Position numbers and translations under genes: made by a program. The notes below the pieces were generated by a model, which was given only the letters and a program-made list of their open reading frames with translations, did not search any database and was not told the origin of the DNA. DNA of 64,000 bases. Origin: Salinispora arenicola (GTDB taxonomy: Bacteria > Actinomycetota > Actinomycetes > Mycobacteriales > Micromonosporaceae). Positions 8,662 through 16,816 of the stretch are shown one piece after another (the first letter of the stretch is position 1; the number at the start of each line of letters is the position of its first letter). The stretch is taken from positions 4,030,001-4,094,000 of the forward strand of contig NZ_VFOL01000001.1 of the NCBI RefSeq assembly GCF_006716065.1, read 5' to 3'.

Positions 8662-9588
8662 ATGCCCGTCATCGCGATCGATGGACTGGTGAAGAGTTTC
8701 GGTGCGGTCCGCGCGCTCGACGGGCTCAACCTGAAGGTGGAGGCGGGGGAGGTGCACGGTTTTCTCGGGCCCAACGGCTCCGGGAAGTCCACCACCATCC
8801 GCGTCCTGCTCGGGCTGCTGCGAGGCGACGCCGGCGACGTGCGGCTACTCGACGGCGACCCGTGGCGCGACGCGGTGGCGCTGCACCGCCGACTCGCCTA
8901 CGTGCCGGGTGACGTGAACCTGTGGCCGAATCTCTCCGGCGGGGAGGCGATCGACCTGTTCGGGGCCCTGCGTGGTGGGCTGGACCAACGCCGCCGCGAA
9001 GAGTTGCTGAAGCGCTTCGACCTCGACCCCACCAAGAAGTGTCGGGCGTACTCCAAGGGCAACCGCCAGAAGGTGGCGATCGTCGCCGCCTTCGCCTCCG
9101 ACGTCGAGCTGTACGTGCTCGACGAGCCGACCTCCGGGCTCGACCCGCTGATGGAAGCGGTGTTCCAGGAGGAGGTACGGCGGCTCACCAGCAACGGCGC
9201 CACGGTGCTGCTCTCCAGCCACGTGCTTGCCGAGGTGGAGGCCCTCTGCGATCGGGTCAGCATCATCCGTGCCGGCCGTACCGTCGAATCCGGTTCGCTC
9301 AGCGGGCTACGCCACCTCGCCCGCACCACCGTCACCGTCGAAACGGTGCGCCCGCTGACCGGCGTCGCGGAACTACCCGGCGTCCACGAGGTCCGTGTCG
9401 TCGACGGCCGGGTCCGGTTGGAGGTTGAGCCGGAGCACCTCGACGCGCTACTCGCCCACCTGATTCGCTTCGAGGTCCGTGCGCTGGCCAGCTCACCGCC
9501 CACTCTGGAGGAGCTGTTCCTGCGGCACTACGACGGCGGGGTCGACGGCCGGGCCGCCGTCGACAGCGGCGCGGAGTCGGCCCGGTGA
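8662..9588 (+). CDS. ABC transporter ATP-binding protein, drug-export type
   Basis: 308 aa. The start is the ATG at 8662, 11 bases after an AGGAGG. Walker A is GPNGSGKST at residues 37-45 and Walker B with the D-loop is LYVLDEPTSGLD; the signature region is YSKGNRQKVAI, in which the usual S-G-G-Q is replaced by S-K-G-N-R-Q as in several DrrA-like ATPases. The C-terminal third (about 220-300) is a regulatory extension common in this group. It overlaps the permease gene by four bases, so both subunits are co-translated. The pair resembles antibiotic or lipid exporters. Confidence 0.9.
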   Translation: MPVIAIDGLVKSFGAVRALDGLNLKVEAGEVHGFLGPNGSGKSTTIRVLLGLLRGDAGDVRLLDGDPWRDAVALHRRLAYVPGDVNLWPNLSGGEAIDLFGALRGGLDQRRREELLKRFDLDPTKKCRAYSKGNRQKVAIVAAFASDVELYVLDEPTSGLDPLMEAVFQEEVRRLTSNGATVLLSSHVLAEVEALCDRVSIIRAGRTVESGSLSGLRHLARTTVTVETVRPLTGVAELPGVHEVRVVDGRVRLEVEPEHLDALLAHLIRFEVRALASSPPTLEELFLRHYDGGVDGRAAVDSGAESAR

Positions 9589-11204
9589 GCGCATTCACCG
9601 GCACCGGCCGACTGGCCCGGCTCGTCCTGCGCCGTGACCGGATCAAGCTCGGGGTCTGGGTGCTCGGGACGCCGCTGCTCGGGGTCGCCCTCGCCAGCAG
9701 CGTCACCGAGTTCTATCCCGACGAGGCCACTCGCCTCGGCTACGCCGAGGCCGCGCTCACCAGCGTGGTGGCACGCGCCTTCAACGGCCCGATCTTCAGC
9801 GCCGACCTGGGCTCGATCGTCGTCGTCGAGACCTACCTGACGCTCGCCCTGCTCGCCGCCCTGGTCAGCACGTTCGCTGTCGTCCGGCACACCCGACAGA
9901 ACGAGGAGACCGGTCGGGCGGAACTGCTCGGCGCCGCGGTCGTTGGTCGACACGCGCTGCTCACCGCCGCGTTACTCGTCGTCGTCGGGGCGAACGTGGC
10001 CGCCGGCGTGCTGCTCGGGCTGTCCTTCGCGGCCACGGGCCTGCCGCTGGCCGGTTGCCTTGCCGCGGGCGGGGCGATCGCCGGGGTCGGCGTCGCCTTC
10101 ACCGCCGTCGCCGCCGTAACCGCCCAGCTCACGGTCACCTCCCGGGGCGCGAACGCGCTCGCTGCGGCCGCCGTGGGCGTGGCGTTCCTGCTCCGCGCCG
10201 CCGGGGATGTCCTCGGGGAGCGGCACGGCCTGCGTCTGGAGAGCGCCTGGCCGTCGTGGCTGTCCCCGCTTGGCTGGGGCACCCAGGTACGCGCGTTCGG
10301 CGCGGAGCGGTGGTGGGTCCTGGGCCTGCCGGTTGCGCTGCTGGCCGTTGCCACCCTGGCCGCGTTCGGGCTCGCCCGGCGGCGGGATCTCGGGGCCGGG
10401 CTCCTCGCCGCCCGACGCGGGCCGGCCCACGCGGCTGCCGGCCTGCTCAGCCCGATCGGCCTGGTCTGGCGGCTGCACCGTGGCTCGCTGGTCGGCTGGT
10501 CGACTGCTGTGGTGGTCCTCGGGGTCTCGATGGGTTTCGCCGCCGACGAGGTCAACGACATGGTCGCCGAGAATCCGGCCGCCGCCGAGGTGATCGCCGC
10601 GATGGGTGGCGGGGTCGACCTGGTCGACGCGTTCCTCGCCGCGATGCTGGGGCTGTTCGCGCTGACCGTCGGCGCGTACGTGGTGCAGGCGTTGCTGCGC
10701 ACCCGTGCCGACGAGTCGGACGGCATCCTGGAGGCGGTGCTCGCCACCGCGGTGAGCCGAGGTCGCTGGTTGACGACCCAGGTAACGGGCACGGTGTTGG
10801 GCGCGGCGGTCCTCGTGCTGTTGGCCGGGCTGTCGACCGGCCTCGGGTACGGACTCGCGGCCGGTGACCCGATCGGGTGGACGCTCCACCTGGGTGGGGC
10901 GGGACTGCTGCAGCTGCCGGCGCTGCTGGTGGTGGCGGGCTTGGTGACCGCGTTGCTCGGGCTGGCTCCCCGATGGTCGGTGGCGGCGTCCTGGGCGGTG
11001 CTGATCGGGTTCCTGCTGCTTGGGCAGCTCGGCGCGGCGCTCGACCTGCCGCAGGCGGCACTCAACCTTTCGCCCTACACCCATGTCCCCTCGGTGCCGG
11101 CGGTCGAGGTGACCGTGCTGCCGCTTGTGCTGCTCACCGGCGTGGCCGGGATGCTGCTGACTGCCGGCCTGGCCGGCTTCCGTCGCCGCGACGTTCCCAG
11201 CTGA
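9585..11204 (+). CDS. ABC transporter permease, polyketide-exporter type
   Basis: 539 aa from a GTG that overlaps the ATPase stop (GTGA). About twelve hydrophobic segments are arranged as two similar halves: the first from about residue 20 to 270, the second from about 295 to the end, where LVWRLHRGSLVGW mirrors the start RLVLRRDRIKLGVW. This two-half layout matches the large 'exporter of polyketide antibiotics' permeases of actinomycetes. Substrate unknown. A single-polypeptide permease with two six-helix halves would pair with an ATPase dimer. Confidence 0.85.
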   Translation: MSAFTGTGRLARLVLRRDRIKLGVWVLGTPLLGVALASSVTEFYPDEATRLGYAEAALTSVVARAFNGPIFSADLGSIVVVETYLTLALLAALVSTFAVVRHTRQNEETGRAELLGAAVVGRHALLTAALLVVVGANVAAGVLLGLSFAATGLPLAGCLAAGGAIAGVGVAFTAVAAVTAQLTVTSRGANALAAAAVGVAFLLRAAGDVLGERHGLRLESAWPSWLSPLGWGTQVRAFGAERWWVLGLPVALLAVATLAAFGLARRRDLGAGLLAARRGPAHAAAGLLSPIGLVWRLHRGSLVGWSTAVVVLGVSMGFAADEVNDMVAENPAAAEVIAAMGGGVDLVDAFLAAMLGLFALTVGAYVVQALLRTRADESDGILEAVLATAVSRGRWLTTQVTGTVLGAAVLVLLAGLSTGLGYGLAAGDPIGWTLHLGGAGLLQLPALLVVAGLVTALLGLAPRWSVAASWAVLIGFLLLGQLGAALDLPQAALNLSPYTHVPSVPAVEVTVLPLVLLTGVAGMLLTAGLAGFRRRDVPS

Positions 11205-11228
11205 GCCGCCGCGGGTCGGCCTGCAGCG

Positions 11229-12152
11229 CTATCCGGAAACCTCCGGCTCCGTCTCCGGGCCGGTGTGGCGTTGGCGCAGCAGCTCACCGCTCCATCGCGC
11301 GGCGGCCCGCTGCTCGGACAGGGTCCGCTCCCGGGCACGGGCCAGCTCGTCGCGGACCGCCTTTGGCGCATCGGCGTCGGGCTGGTCGGCGAGGATCGCC
11401 GACCAGCGTTGGTTGAGCTGCTCGGCGTACCGGGCGCGGCGTAGGAACTCCTCGTGCCGGCAGTCCAGCGCGATCACCCGTTCCCAGTAGGGCTGCAGGG
11501 TTTGGCGGACCCGTTCGTCGAGCTGTACCCACGCCTCGGGTCGGCAGGTGACCTGCTGACCGCCACGCGCGTACGGCCACGGTTCCTGTTGGCCGAGCAC
11601 CCGCTGAAGCTGTGCCTCCAGCTCGCCGGCCCGGTGCGGTGCGACGGTGCGGGCGAGATCGGCGGCGATGCCGGCCAGCCGCTGGGTCGCCTGTGGCTGG
11701 AAGTAGTGCGCATACCACGCCAACTGGTCCGGCCGCAGTCCCTGCGATCGCCAGGTGAGGTCGGCGCGGATGCCGAAGGTGAAGACGTAGCCCCGGGCGA
11801 AGACGGTGATCGGCCCGGCCGGCTCACGCCGCTCGATCGGGTCCTGCGGTGGGGGCGGGGCCGGGCCCTGCTTGGCCGCCGTGTCCACCGTGCGGGCCAC
11901 GGTGAGCAGCCACCGCCACAGTCGTCGGGCTGTCAGTGCCAGCTGGGCTGTGAGTCGTCGGGCTGCCGGTGCCAACCGGGCCCAGAGTCGCCGGGCTGCC
12001 GCGACCAGCCCTGCCACGCGTCGTCTGCACGCCCTTGCCGGCCGGGCCCAGCGGCTCTTCCGGCTGGTGGCTGGTGTGCGGTCCGGGTGCGGATTGGTAT
12101 CGGGGGGTGGCGCCGGTGGTGGCGGCGTGTCCGCCGGCGGGTCCTCGGCCAT
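11229..12152 (-). CDS. hypothetical protein with Arg-rich amphipathic repeats
   Basis: 307 aa from the ATG at 12152, which has GGGAGG just upstream; the frame is open seven codons further. Residues 1-30 are Pro/Asp-rich. About residues 33-85 contain a run of near-heptad units with R-R-L/V at each start (CRRRVAGLVAAARRLWARL and similar), suggesting an amphipathic helix that could lie on a membrane. About residues 110-300 form a soluble domain with several Trp and a helical, charged C-terminus. I do not recognise the family. It is convergent with the ABC permease gene. Confidence 0.6.
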   Translation of the reverse strand: MAEDPPADTPPPPAPPPDTNPHPDRTPATSRKSRWARPARACRRRVAGLVAAARRLWARLAPAARRLTAQLALTARRLWRWLLTVARTVDTAAKQGPAPPPPQDPIERREPAGPITVFARGYVFTFGIRADLTWRSQGLRPDQLAWYAHYFQPQATQRLAGIAADLARTVAPHRAGELEAQLQRVLGQQEPWPYARGGQQVTCRPEAWVQLDERVRQTLQPYWERVIALDCRHEEFLRRARYAEQLNQRWSAILADQPDADAPKAVRDELARARERTLSEQRAAARWSGELLRQRHTGPETEPEVSG

Positions 12153-12330
12153 GTCGCCTCCCTCGTCCGTCAACCGGTCCGCCGGGCCGAAGGGTGGTGC
12201 GGCCGGTGCCAGGTACGAGGGGAGTGCCGGCAGGTGCGGCGTCGCCGCGTACTCACGTTAACAAGGACTGGGTCACCGGGCCGGCAGCGGCGCGGCGTGC
12301 CGGCGTACGGCCAGCGGCGCACGGTGCGAT

Positions 12331-12398
12331 CGGGACGTTGGTCGTGCCGGCTGAGCTGCGCCGGCGGGACGTTGGTCGTGCGGGCTGTGCTGTGCCGG
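12331..12398. repeat. imperfect 34-bp tandem repeat
   Basis: Two adjacent copies begin with CGGGACGTTGGTCGTGC, at 12331 and 12365, and diverge slightly toward their 3' ends. They sit in the 430-bp gap between the hypothetical gene (minus) and the MFS gene (plus), about 190-250 bases before the MFS start. No gene crosses the gap. The repeat may be a regulatory duplication or simply a slippage product. Confidence 0.5.
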
Positions 12399-12584
12399 CG
12401 ACGGCCCGGGCCGCCGGCATGATCGGCGGCGGATGGGGAACCTGATCGTCGACCTGGGGGGTGCGTCCGACTAGGGGTAGGAAGATCCAATGCAACGGTC
12501 AGCTCATGGCGTACGGGAGCAGATACCGCCGGGTCGTGTGTGCTGCTGGCCTCGCAGCCACGGCCGTGCCTACCCAGCGGCCTG

Positions 12585-14057
12585 ATGGACGCGGAACACA
12601 CCTCCCGGGAACAGCCACTGCGTACGGCGGGCGGGCGGCCGGTACGGCGGTGGCCGGTGGTGGTGGTGAGCGTTTTCGTCGCTTTCCTCGCCGGGCTCAA
12701 CATCTCCGCGGTGATCATTGCGGTGCCGCTCATCGACGAGGTGTTCGCGCTGACTGACGGGGACCAGCAGTGGTTGGTGTCCGGGTACTTTCTGACCTTC
12801 GGGTTGGCGTTGGTGCCCGCCGGCCGCTACGGCGACGTTCGTGGTCGGCGCAACATCTTCGTGGCCGGGGCCTCGTTGTTCGTGGTGTCCAGCGTGGTCG
12901 CGGGTCTGGCCCCGTCGGGGGCGGTGCTGATCATCGCGCGGCTGTTCCAGGGCCTGGCGGTCGGGTTAGCCACGCCGCAGGTCTTCGGACTGATCCAGCG
13001 ACTGTTCGCACCCGCAGATCGCGGTCTTCCCTTCGGTGTGGTGGCCGCGGGGGTCAGTCTTGCCCGGCTCGTCGGGCCGGTGTTCGGTGGCGTGCTGATT
13101 ACGGTGAGTGGGGCAGAGCACGGATGGCGGTGGGTGTTCCTGCTGAACGTGCCGATCGGGCTGGGCATTGCCGTTGCGGGATGGTGGCTGTTCCCCGTAG
13201 CCGAACACCGGCAGCGGCCGAAGCTGGACTACGTGGCGATGCTGTTGCTCGTCGCTGGCTTGACGTTGCTCTGGCTGATCCAGGGGGAGGGGATGCCACT
13301 GCCGGTACGGATGCTGCTCCTGCTGGCCGGACTGGCGGCTCTGGCCGGCTTCGCCGCCTGGGAGCGCCGCTACGCCCGGCGTGGTGAGCCATTGTTCAAT
13401 TTAAATCTGTTCGGGGTCCGCTCGTTCGCACTGGGCCTGTTCGTCGCGGTGTTCTACTTCGCTGGTTACGACGCTCTTTACTACCTGTTGTCGGAATACC
13501 TGCAGGACGGGCTCGGCCACGACGAACTGGTAGCTGGAATCGCCCTCACGCCATTGGCGCTGGGAACGGTTGTCGGTTCGGTCGCGGCTGGTGCCAAGGC
13601 GGGACGGATCGGTCGCCCGCTGGTTGCCGCGGGACTGCTGCTGGCAACGGTGGGAATCGCGGCGCTGGCCATTGTCGACGTCTTCCTGCCCGGTCCGGAC
13701 TCACCGCACGCGGCGACACTGCCACTGCTGCTCGCGGGGCTGGGGGGTGGATTGGCCGCGGCTGGCGTGGGCGGTGGAATGGTCATCGCCCCCAACCAGA
13801 CGTTGACCCTCTCCGAGGTTCCGCGCGCCGAGGCCGGCAGCGCTGGGGGCATGCTCCAGACCGGTCAGCGATTCGGTGGCGGATTCGGGGTCGCCGTCGT
13901 CGGGGCGGCTCTGCTCGAGAGCGTGCAAGGCACCGGCAACTGGACGCTCGCCTTCCGGCTGCCACTACTGATCATTATCAGTTTTCTGTTTATCGGGCTC
14001 GTTGCGATGGTTATCGAGATACGGCATCTCCGGCGCCACCGTTCCAGCGCGAGCTGA
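12585..14057 (+). CDS. MFS transporter, DHA2-like
   Basis: 490 aa from the ATG at 12585 (MDAEHTSREQPL…); the frame extends 15 codons upstream, but this start is more protein-like. The hydrophobic core begins with VVVVSVFVAFLAGLN…, and the motif A loop is GRYGDVRGRRNIF. About 14 hydrophobic segments are visible. The QQWLVSGYFLTFGLALVPAGR stretch after the first helix is typical of DHA2-type antiporters. A short basic tail (EIRHLRRHRSSAS) ends the protein. Efflux of an unknown compound is likely. It has no adjacent TetR-type regulator. Confidence 0.85.
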   Translation: MDAEHTSREQPLRTAGGRPVRRWPVVVVSVFVAFLAGLNISAVIIAVPLIDEVFALTDGDQQWLVSGYFLTFGLALVPAGRYGDVRGRRNIFVAGASLFVVSSVVAGLAPSGAVLIIARLFQGLAVGLATPQVFGLIQRLFAPADRGLPFGVVAAGVSLARLVGPVFGGVLITVSGAEHGWRWVFLLNVPIGLGIAVAGWWLFPVAEHRQRPKLDYVAMLLLVAGLTLLWLIQGEGMPLPVRMLLLLAGLAALAGFAAWERRYARRGEPLFNLNLFGVRSFALGLFVAVFYFAGYDALYYLLSEYLQDGLGHDELVAGIALTPLALGTVVGSVAAGAKAGRIGRPLVAAGLLLATVGIAALAIVDVFLPGPDSPHAATLPLLLAGLGGGLAAAGVGGGMVIAPNQTLTLSEVPRAEAGSAGGMLQTGQRFGGGFGVAVVGAALLESVQGTGNWTLAFRLPLLIIISFLFIGLVAMVIEIRHLRRHRSSAS

Positions 14058-14394
14058 GCGGCGATCTCGGTCACGGTGCCGCACGTTCCAGGGCGTCAGA
14101 GCTGCCGGACAGGATCGCGGGAAGTGGGGCCGAGAGGACCAGCCGTCATCCATCGCTGTGCTTGTTGCTGGCTGTGGTGTCCCGGCGACTCTATGTCGGT
14201 GAGTGGCATGGTCTGGCTGATCGGCTTCATGATCTTCAGATGCACTCACTCGCGAACCAGCGCGGTGACCAGTCGTACCGCAGCCGGGTGCGTCGGTCAT
14301 GCCGTCGGGAGGGGTCGAAGGGCGAGGCCAGTGTTGGCGGCGCGGTTGTTGCGGACCGACATGAGCACCAGTTCGGGGCTGTTGGTGGCTGCGG
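14058..14394. other. 337-bp intergenic stretch, no gene seen
   Basis: This lies between the convergent MFS gene (plus) and LacI-type gene (minus). Short minus-strand frames are present but none has a ribosome site or recognisable motif. One reads VLMSVRNNRAANTGLAL before a stop. No clear terminator hairpin with a T-run was found. Confidence 0.35.
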
Positions 14395-15381
14395 TCAGCC
14401 GCTCATCCGGTGCACCGGGCGGGAGGGGAAGAGCATCGGCGGTCGGACCGCGTCGCCGGCGAGCACGGCGGTCGCGGCGGCGGTCGCGATTCCGGCCACC
14501 GGGTGCGTGGACGTGGTGAGCGAGGGGGTGGTCATCGCGGCCAGTGGCGTGTCGTCGAAGCCGGTCACCGCGATGTCCCCGGGAACCTGGACGCCATCGC
14601 GGCTGAGCCCGCTGATCACGCCGAACGACGTCGTATCGCTGGCGCCGACGATCGCGTCGGTGTCCGGCCAGCGCGCCAGGACCTCCCGTGCCGCGGCCCG
14701 GCCCCGGTCGGCGGTGAAGTCACCCCGGACCAGCCGGGTCGGCAGCCCGGCCGCCCGCATCACCGCCCGGTAGGCGCGCACCGAGCGGCCGGCGCAGGGC
14801 AGCCAGCGGGAACCACTGATCATGGCGATGCGGCGGCGCCCCGTCGCGTACAGGTGCTCCACCAGCGCCGCGGTGCCGCCACCGTTGTCGATGTCGAAGG
14901 AGGCCACCAGGGGGGACCCGACACCGAGCGAGGCGACCCGGCCACGTAGGGCCGGGGGTACGGCGGCCAGGACCGAGGGGGTGGTGTTGACCAGGATCAG
15001 CCCGCTCACGCCGCGTTGCTCGGCGAGCCGGCGCAACTGGGTCAGGTCGCGGGTGGGCAACCAGTGCAGGGCCACGCCGACGCCGTGCGGGCCGCATACT
15101 CGGGCGGCGGCACCGACAACCTGGTCGACGTACGGGTCGTCGAGCGCCCGCGGCGAGGTGCCGTGGACCACCATGACCAGTCGGACGCCGGTGCCGCGCA
15201 CCAGAGCGCGGGCCGCTGGGTCCGGCACGTAGCCGAGCCGGTCGGCGGCGGCGGTGACCCGGTCGCGGGTGTGGGGCGCGGCGTACCCGTTGCTGGCGAG
15301 CACCCTCGAGGCGGTTGCCCGGGAGACGCCGGCCGCCCGGGCGACGTCCACCAGGGTCGGCGCGCGTTGTGGTGCTGGCAT
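14395..15381 (-). CDS. LacI-family transcriptional regulator
   Basis: 328 aa from the ATG at 15381. Residues 8-55 are the classic LacI helix-turn-helix and hinge: TLVDVARAAGVSRATASRVL followed by RDRVTAAADRLGYVPD. The remainder is a periplasmic-binding-protein-type sensor domain, with MVVHGTS, SGLILVNTTP, FDIDNGGGTAALVEHL and VTGFDDTPLAAMTTPSLTT in the usual order. It binds a small effector, usually a sugar. A perfect LacI-style palindrome lies at 15481-15494 between this gene and the divergent MFS gene, so it probably represses both. The C-terminus (SRPVHRMSG) is slightly unusual for the family but the length is normal. Confidence 0.92.
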   Translation of the reverse strand: MPAPQRAPTLVDVARAAGVSRATASRVLASNGYAAPHTRDRVTAAADRLGYVPDPAARALVRGTGVRLVMVVHGTSPRALDDPYVDQVVGAAARVCGPHGVGVALHWLPTRDLTQLRRLAEQRGVSGLILVNTTPSVLAAVPPALRGRVASLGVGSPLVASFDIDNGGGTAALVEHLYATGRRRIAMISGSRWLPCAGRSVRAYRAVMRAAGLPTRLVRGDFTADRGRAAAREVLARWPDTDAIVGASDTTSFGVISGLSRDGVQVPGDIAVTGFDDTPLAAMTTPSLTTSTHPVAGIATAAATAVLAGDAVRPPMLFPSRPVHRMSG

Positions 15382-15480
15382 CGTGGTCCCCCGTTTCCCG
15401 TCGCCGAGGCGACGTGCGTCGTCGGCCCCATTATCGCTCGGCCCAGCGGTGGTGGCCTGCGAGGATTTTTCGGTTTGCAC

Positions 15481-15494
15481 TGAGAACGTTCTCA
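15481..15494. promoter_or_regulatory. LacI-type operator TGAGAACGTTCTCA
   Basis: A perfect 14-bp palindrome with a central CG, the hallmark of LacI-family operators. It lies 100 bases upstream of the LacI gene start and 53 bases upstream of the MFS start, in the shared promoter region. The position predicts autoregulation and control of the transporter by the same protein. Confidence 0.75.
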
Positions 15495-15546
15495 GGGGTG
15501 TGCTCGTGTGGTCAGGTTCGACCCCCTCGAGCGAGAGGACCCTTCC

Positions 15547-16761
15547 GTGAGCAGCGTCACCACCCCGGCCGCCCCCTCCGCCGTATCCCGGTCGGTGCTG
15601 GCCGCCCGCACCGGTGTCGCGGTGGTGTTCGCGCTCAACGGCCTCGCCATCGGGTCCTGGTTCGCCCGGGTGCCGGCGGTCCGCGAGGCGCTCGACCTCA
15701 CCGCCGGCCGGCTCGGGCTGCTGCTGCTCGCCATGTCGGCGGGCGCGGTCGTGGCGATGCCCACCTCCGGTCTGGTCGCCCAGCGGCTGGGCACCGCCCG
15801 GACGGTGGTGGTGGCGACCCTGTTGGTCTCCACCGGTTTGCTGGTCGCCGGTGTCTCCGCCAGCGCGGCCGGATGGCTGCCTGGGGTAGCGGTCGGCCTG
15901 TTCGCCTTCGGCTACGGCACCGGCACCTGTGACGTCGCGATGAACATCGAGGGAGCCGCCGTTGAGCGGCGGATCGGCCGCACGATCATGCCTCGGTTCC
16001 ACGCCGCGTGGAGCCTGGGTTCGGTGGCCGGGGCGGGCCTCGGCGCGGTCGCCGCCCAGGTCGGGCTGGCGGTGGCCGTCCACCTGCCGCTCACCGCCGG
16101 GGCGGTGCTGGCCGGTACGGCGCTCGGTGCCCGTGCGTTCCTGTCGGCCGTCGAGCCGGCGCCGGACGCCGACGCGGTGTCCCCGGCGGCCCGTCGACGC
16201 GCGCTGTTGGCCGCCTGGCGCGAGCCACGGACCCTGCTGATCGGCCTGTTCGTGCTGGTCGCGGCGTTCAGCGAAGGGGCCGCCACCGACTGGGTCGCGG
16301 TCGCGTTCGTCGACGGCTACGGCGTCAGCGAGGCCGCCGGGGCCGCCGTGTACGGAGTGTTCGTGATCGGCATGACCATCGGCCGGACCGCCGGCACACT
16401 CGCCCTGGACCGGTGGGGCCGGGTGCCGGTGCTCGGCGGCACGATCCTGCTCGCGGTGCTCGGCGTGAGTGTGGCGGTGCTGGCCGGTTCCGGGCCGGTG
16501 GCGGTCGCCGGCGTGGCGCTGTGGGGCCTCGGCGTCTCCCTCAGCTTCCCGATGGGCATGAGCGCGGCGGCCGACGAGGAGGACCGCGCCCCGGCCCGCG
16601 TCAGCGTGGTCGCCGTGATCGGCTACACCGCGTTCCTCGCCGGCCCGCCCCTGCTCGGCCTGCTCGGCGACCGCGTCGGGACGCTGCACGCCCTGCTGGT
16701 CGTACCGATCCTGCTGCTGCCGTCGCTCGCGTTGGTGCCGGTCACCCGACCTCCTCGCTGA
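15547..16761 (+). CDS. MFS transporter under LacI-type control
   Basis: 404 aa. The GTG at 15547 (VSSVTTPAAPSAV…) follows a GAGAGGA stretch and is preferred to the GTG at 15508. Twelve hydrophobic segments are seen. The pattern (FALNGLAIGSWFARVPAVREAL near the N-terminus, GFAFGYGTGTCDVAMN-like helix 4 region, CDVAMNIEGAAVER) matches the YbjJ/fucose-permease-like group of MFS proteins. Divergent LacI-type regulator and shared operator suggest induction by a sugar or sugar-like metabolite, which may also be its substrate. The substrate cannot be named. Confidence 0.85.
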   Translation: MSSVTTPAAPSAVSRSVLAARTGVAVVFALNGLAIGSWFARVPAVREALDLTAGRLGLLLLAMSAGAVVAMPTSGLVAQRLGTARTVVVATLLVSTGLLVAGVSASAAGWLPGVAVGLFAFGYGTGTCDVAMNIEGAAVERRIGRTIMPRFHAAWSLGSVAGAGLGAVAAQVGLAVAVHLPLTAGAVLAGTALGARAFLSAVEPAPDADAVSPAARRRALLAAWREPRTLLIGLFVLVAAFSEGAATDWVAVAFVDGYGVSEAAGAAVYGVFVIGMTIGRTAGTLALDRWGRVPVLGGTILLAVLGVSVAVLAGSGPVAVAGVALWGLGVSLSFPMGMSAAADEEDRAPARVSVVAVIGYTAFLAGPPLLGLLGDRVGTLHALLVVPILLLPSLALVPVTRPPR

Positions 16762-16816
16762 CCGCCGGTCGCCGGCCGGGCCCGATCACCGAGCCGGCGG
16801 AGGCCGGCCCGACCTG

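Noticed and set aside
14395..16689. A 764-codon minus-strand open frame spanning the LacI gene and the MFS gene
   Set aside because: Only the last 328 codons (start 15381) are LacI-like. The upstream part is the antisense shadow of the MFS gene, Arg/Gly/His-rich with no motifs.
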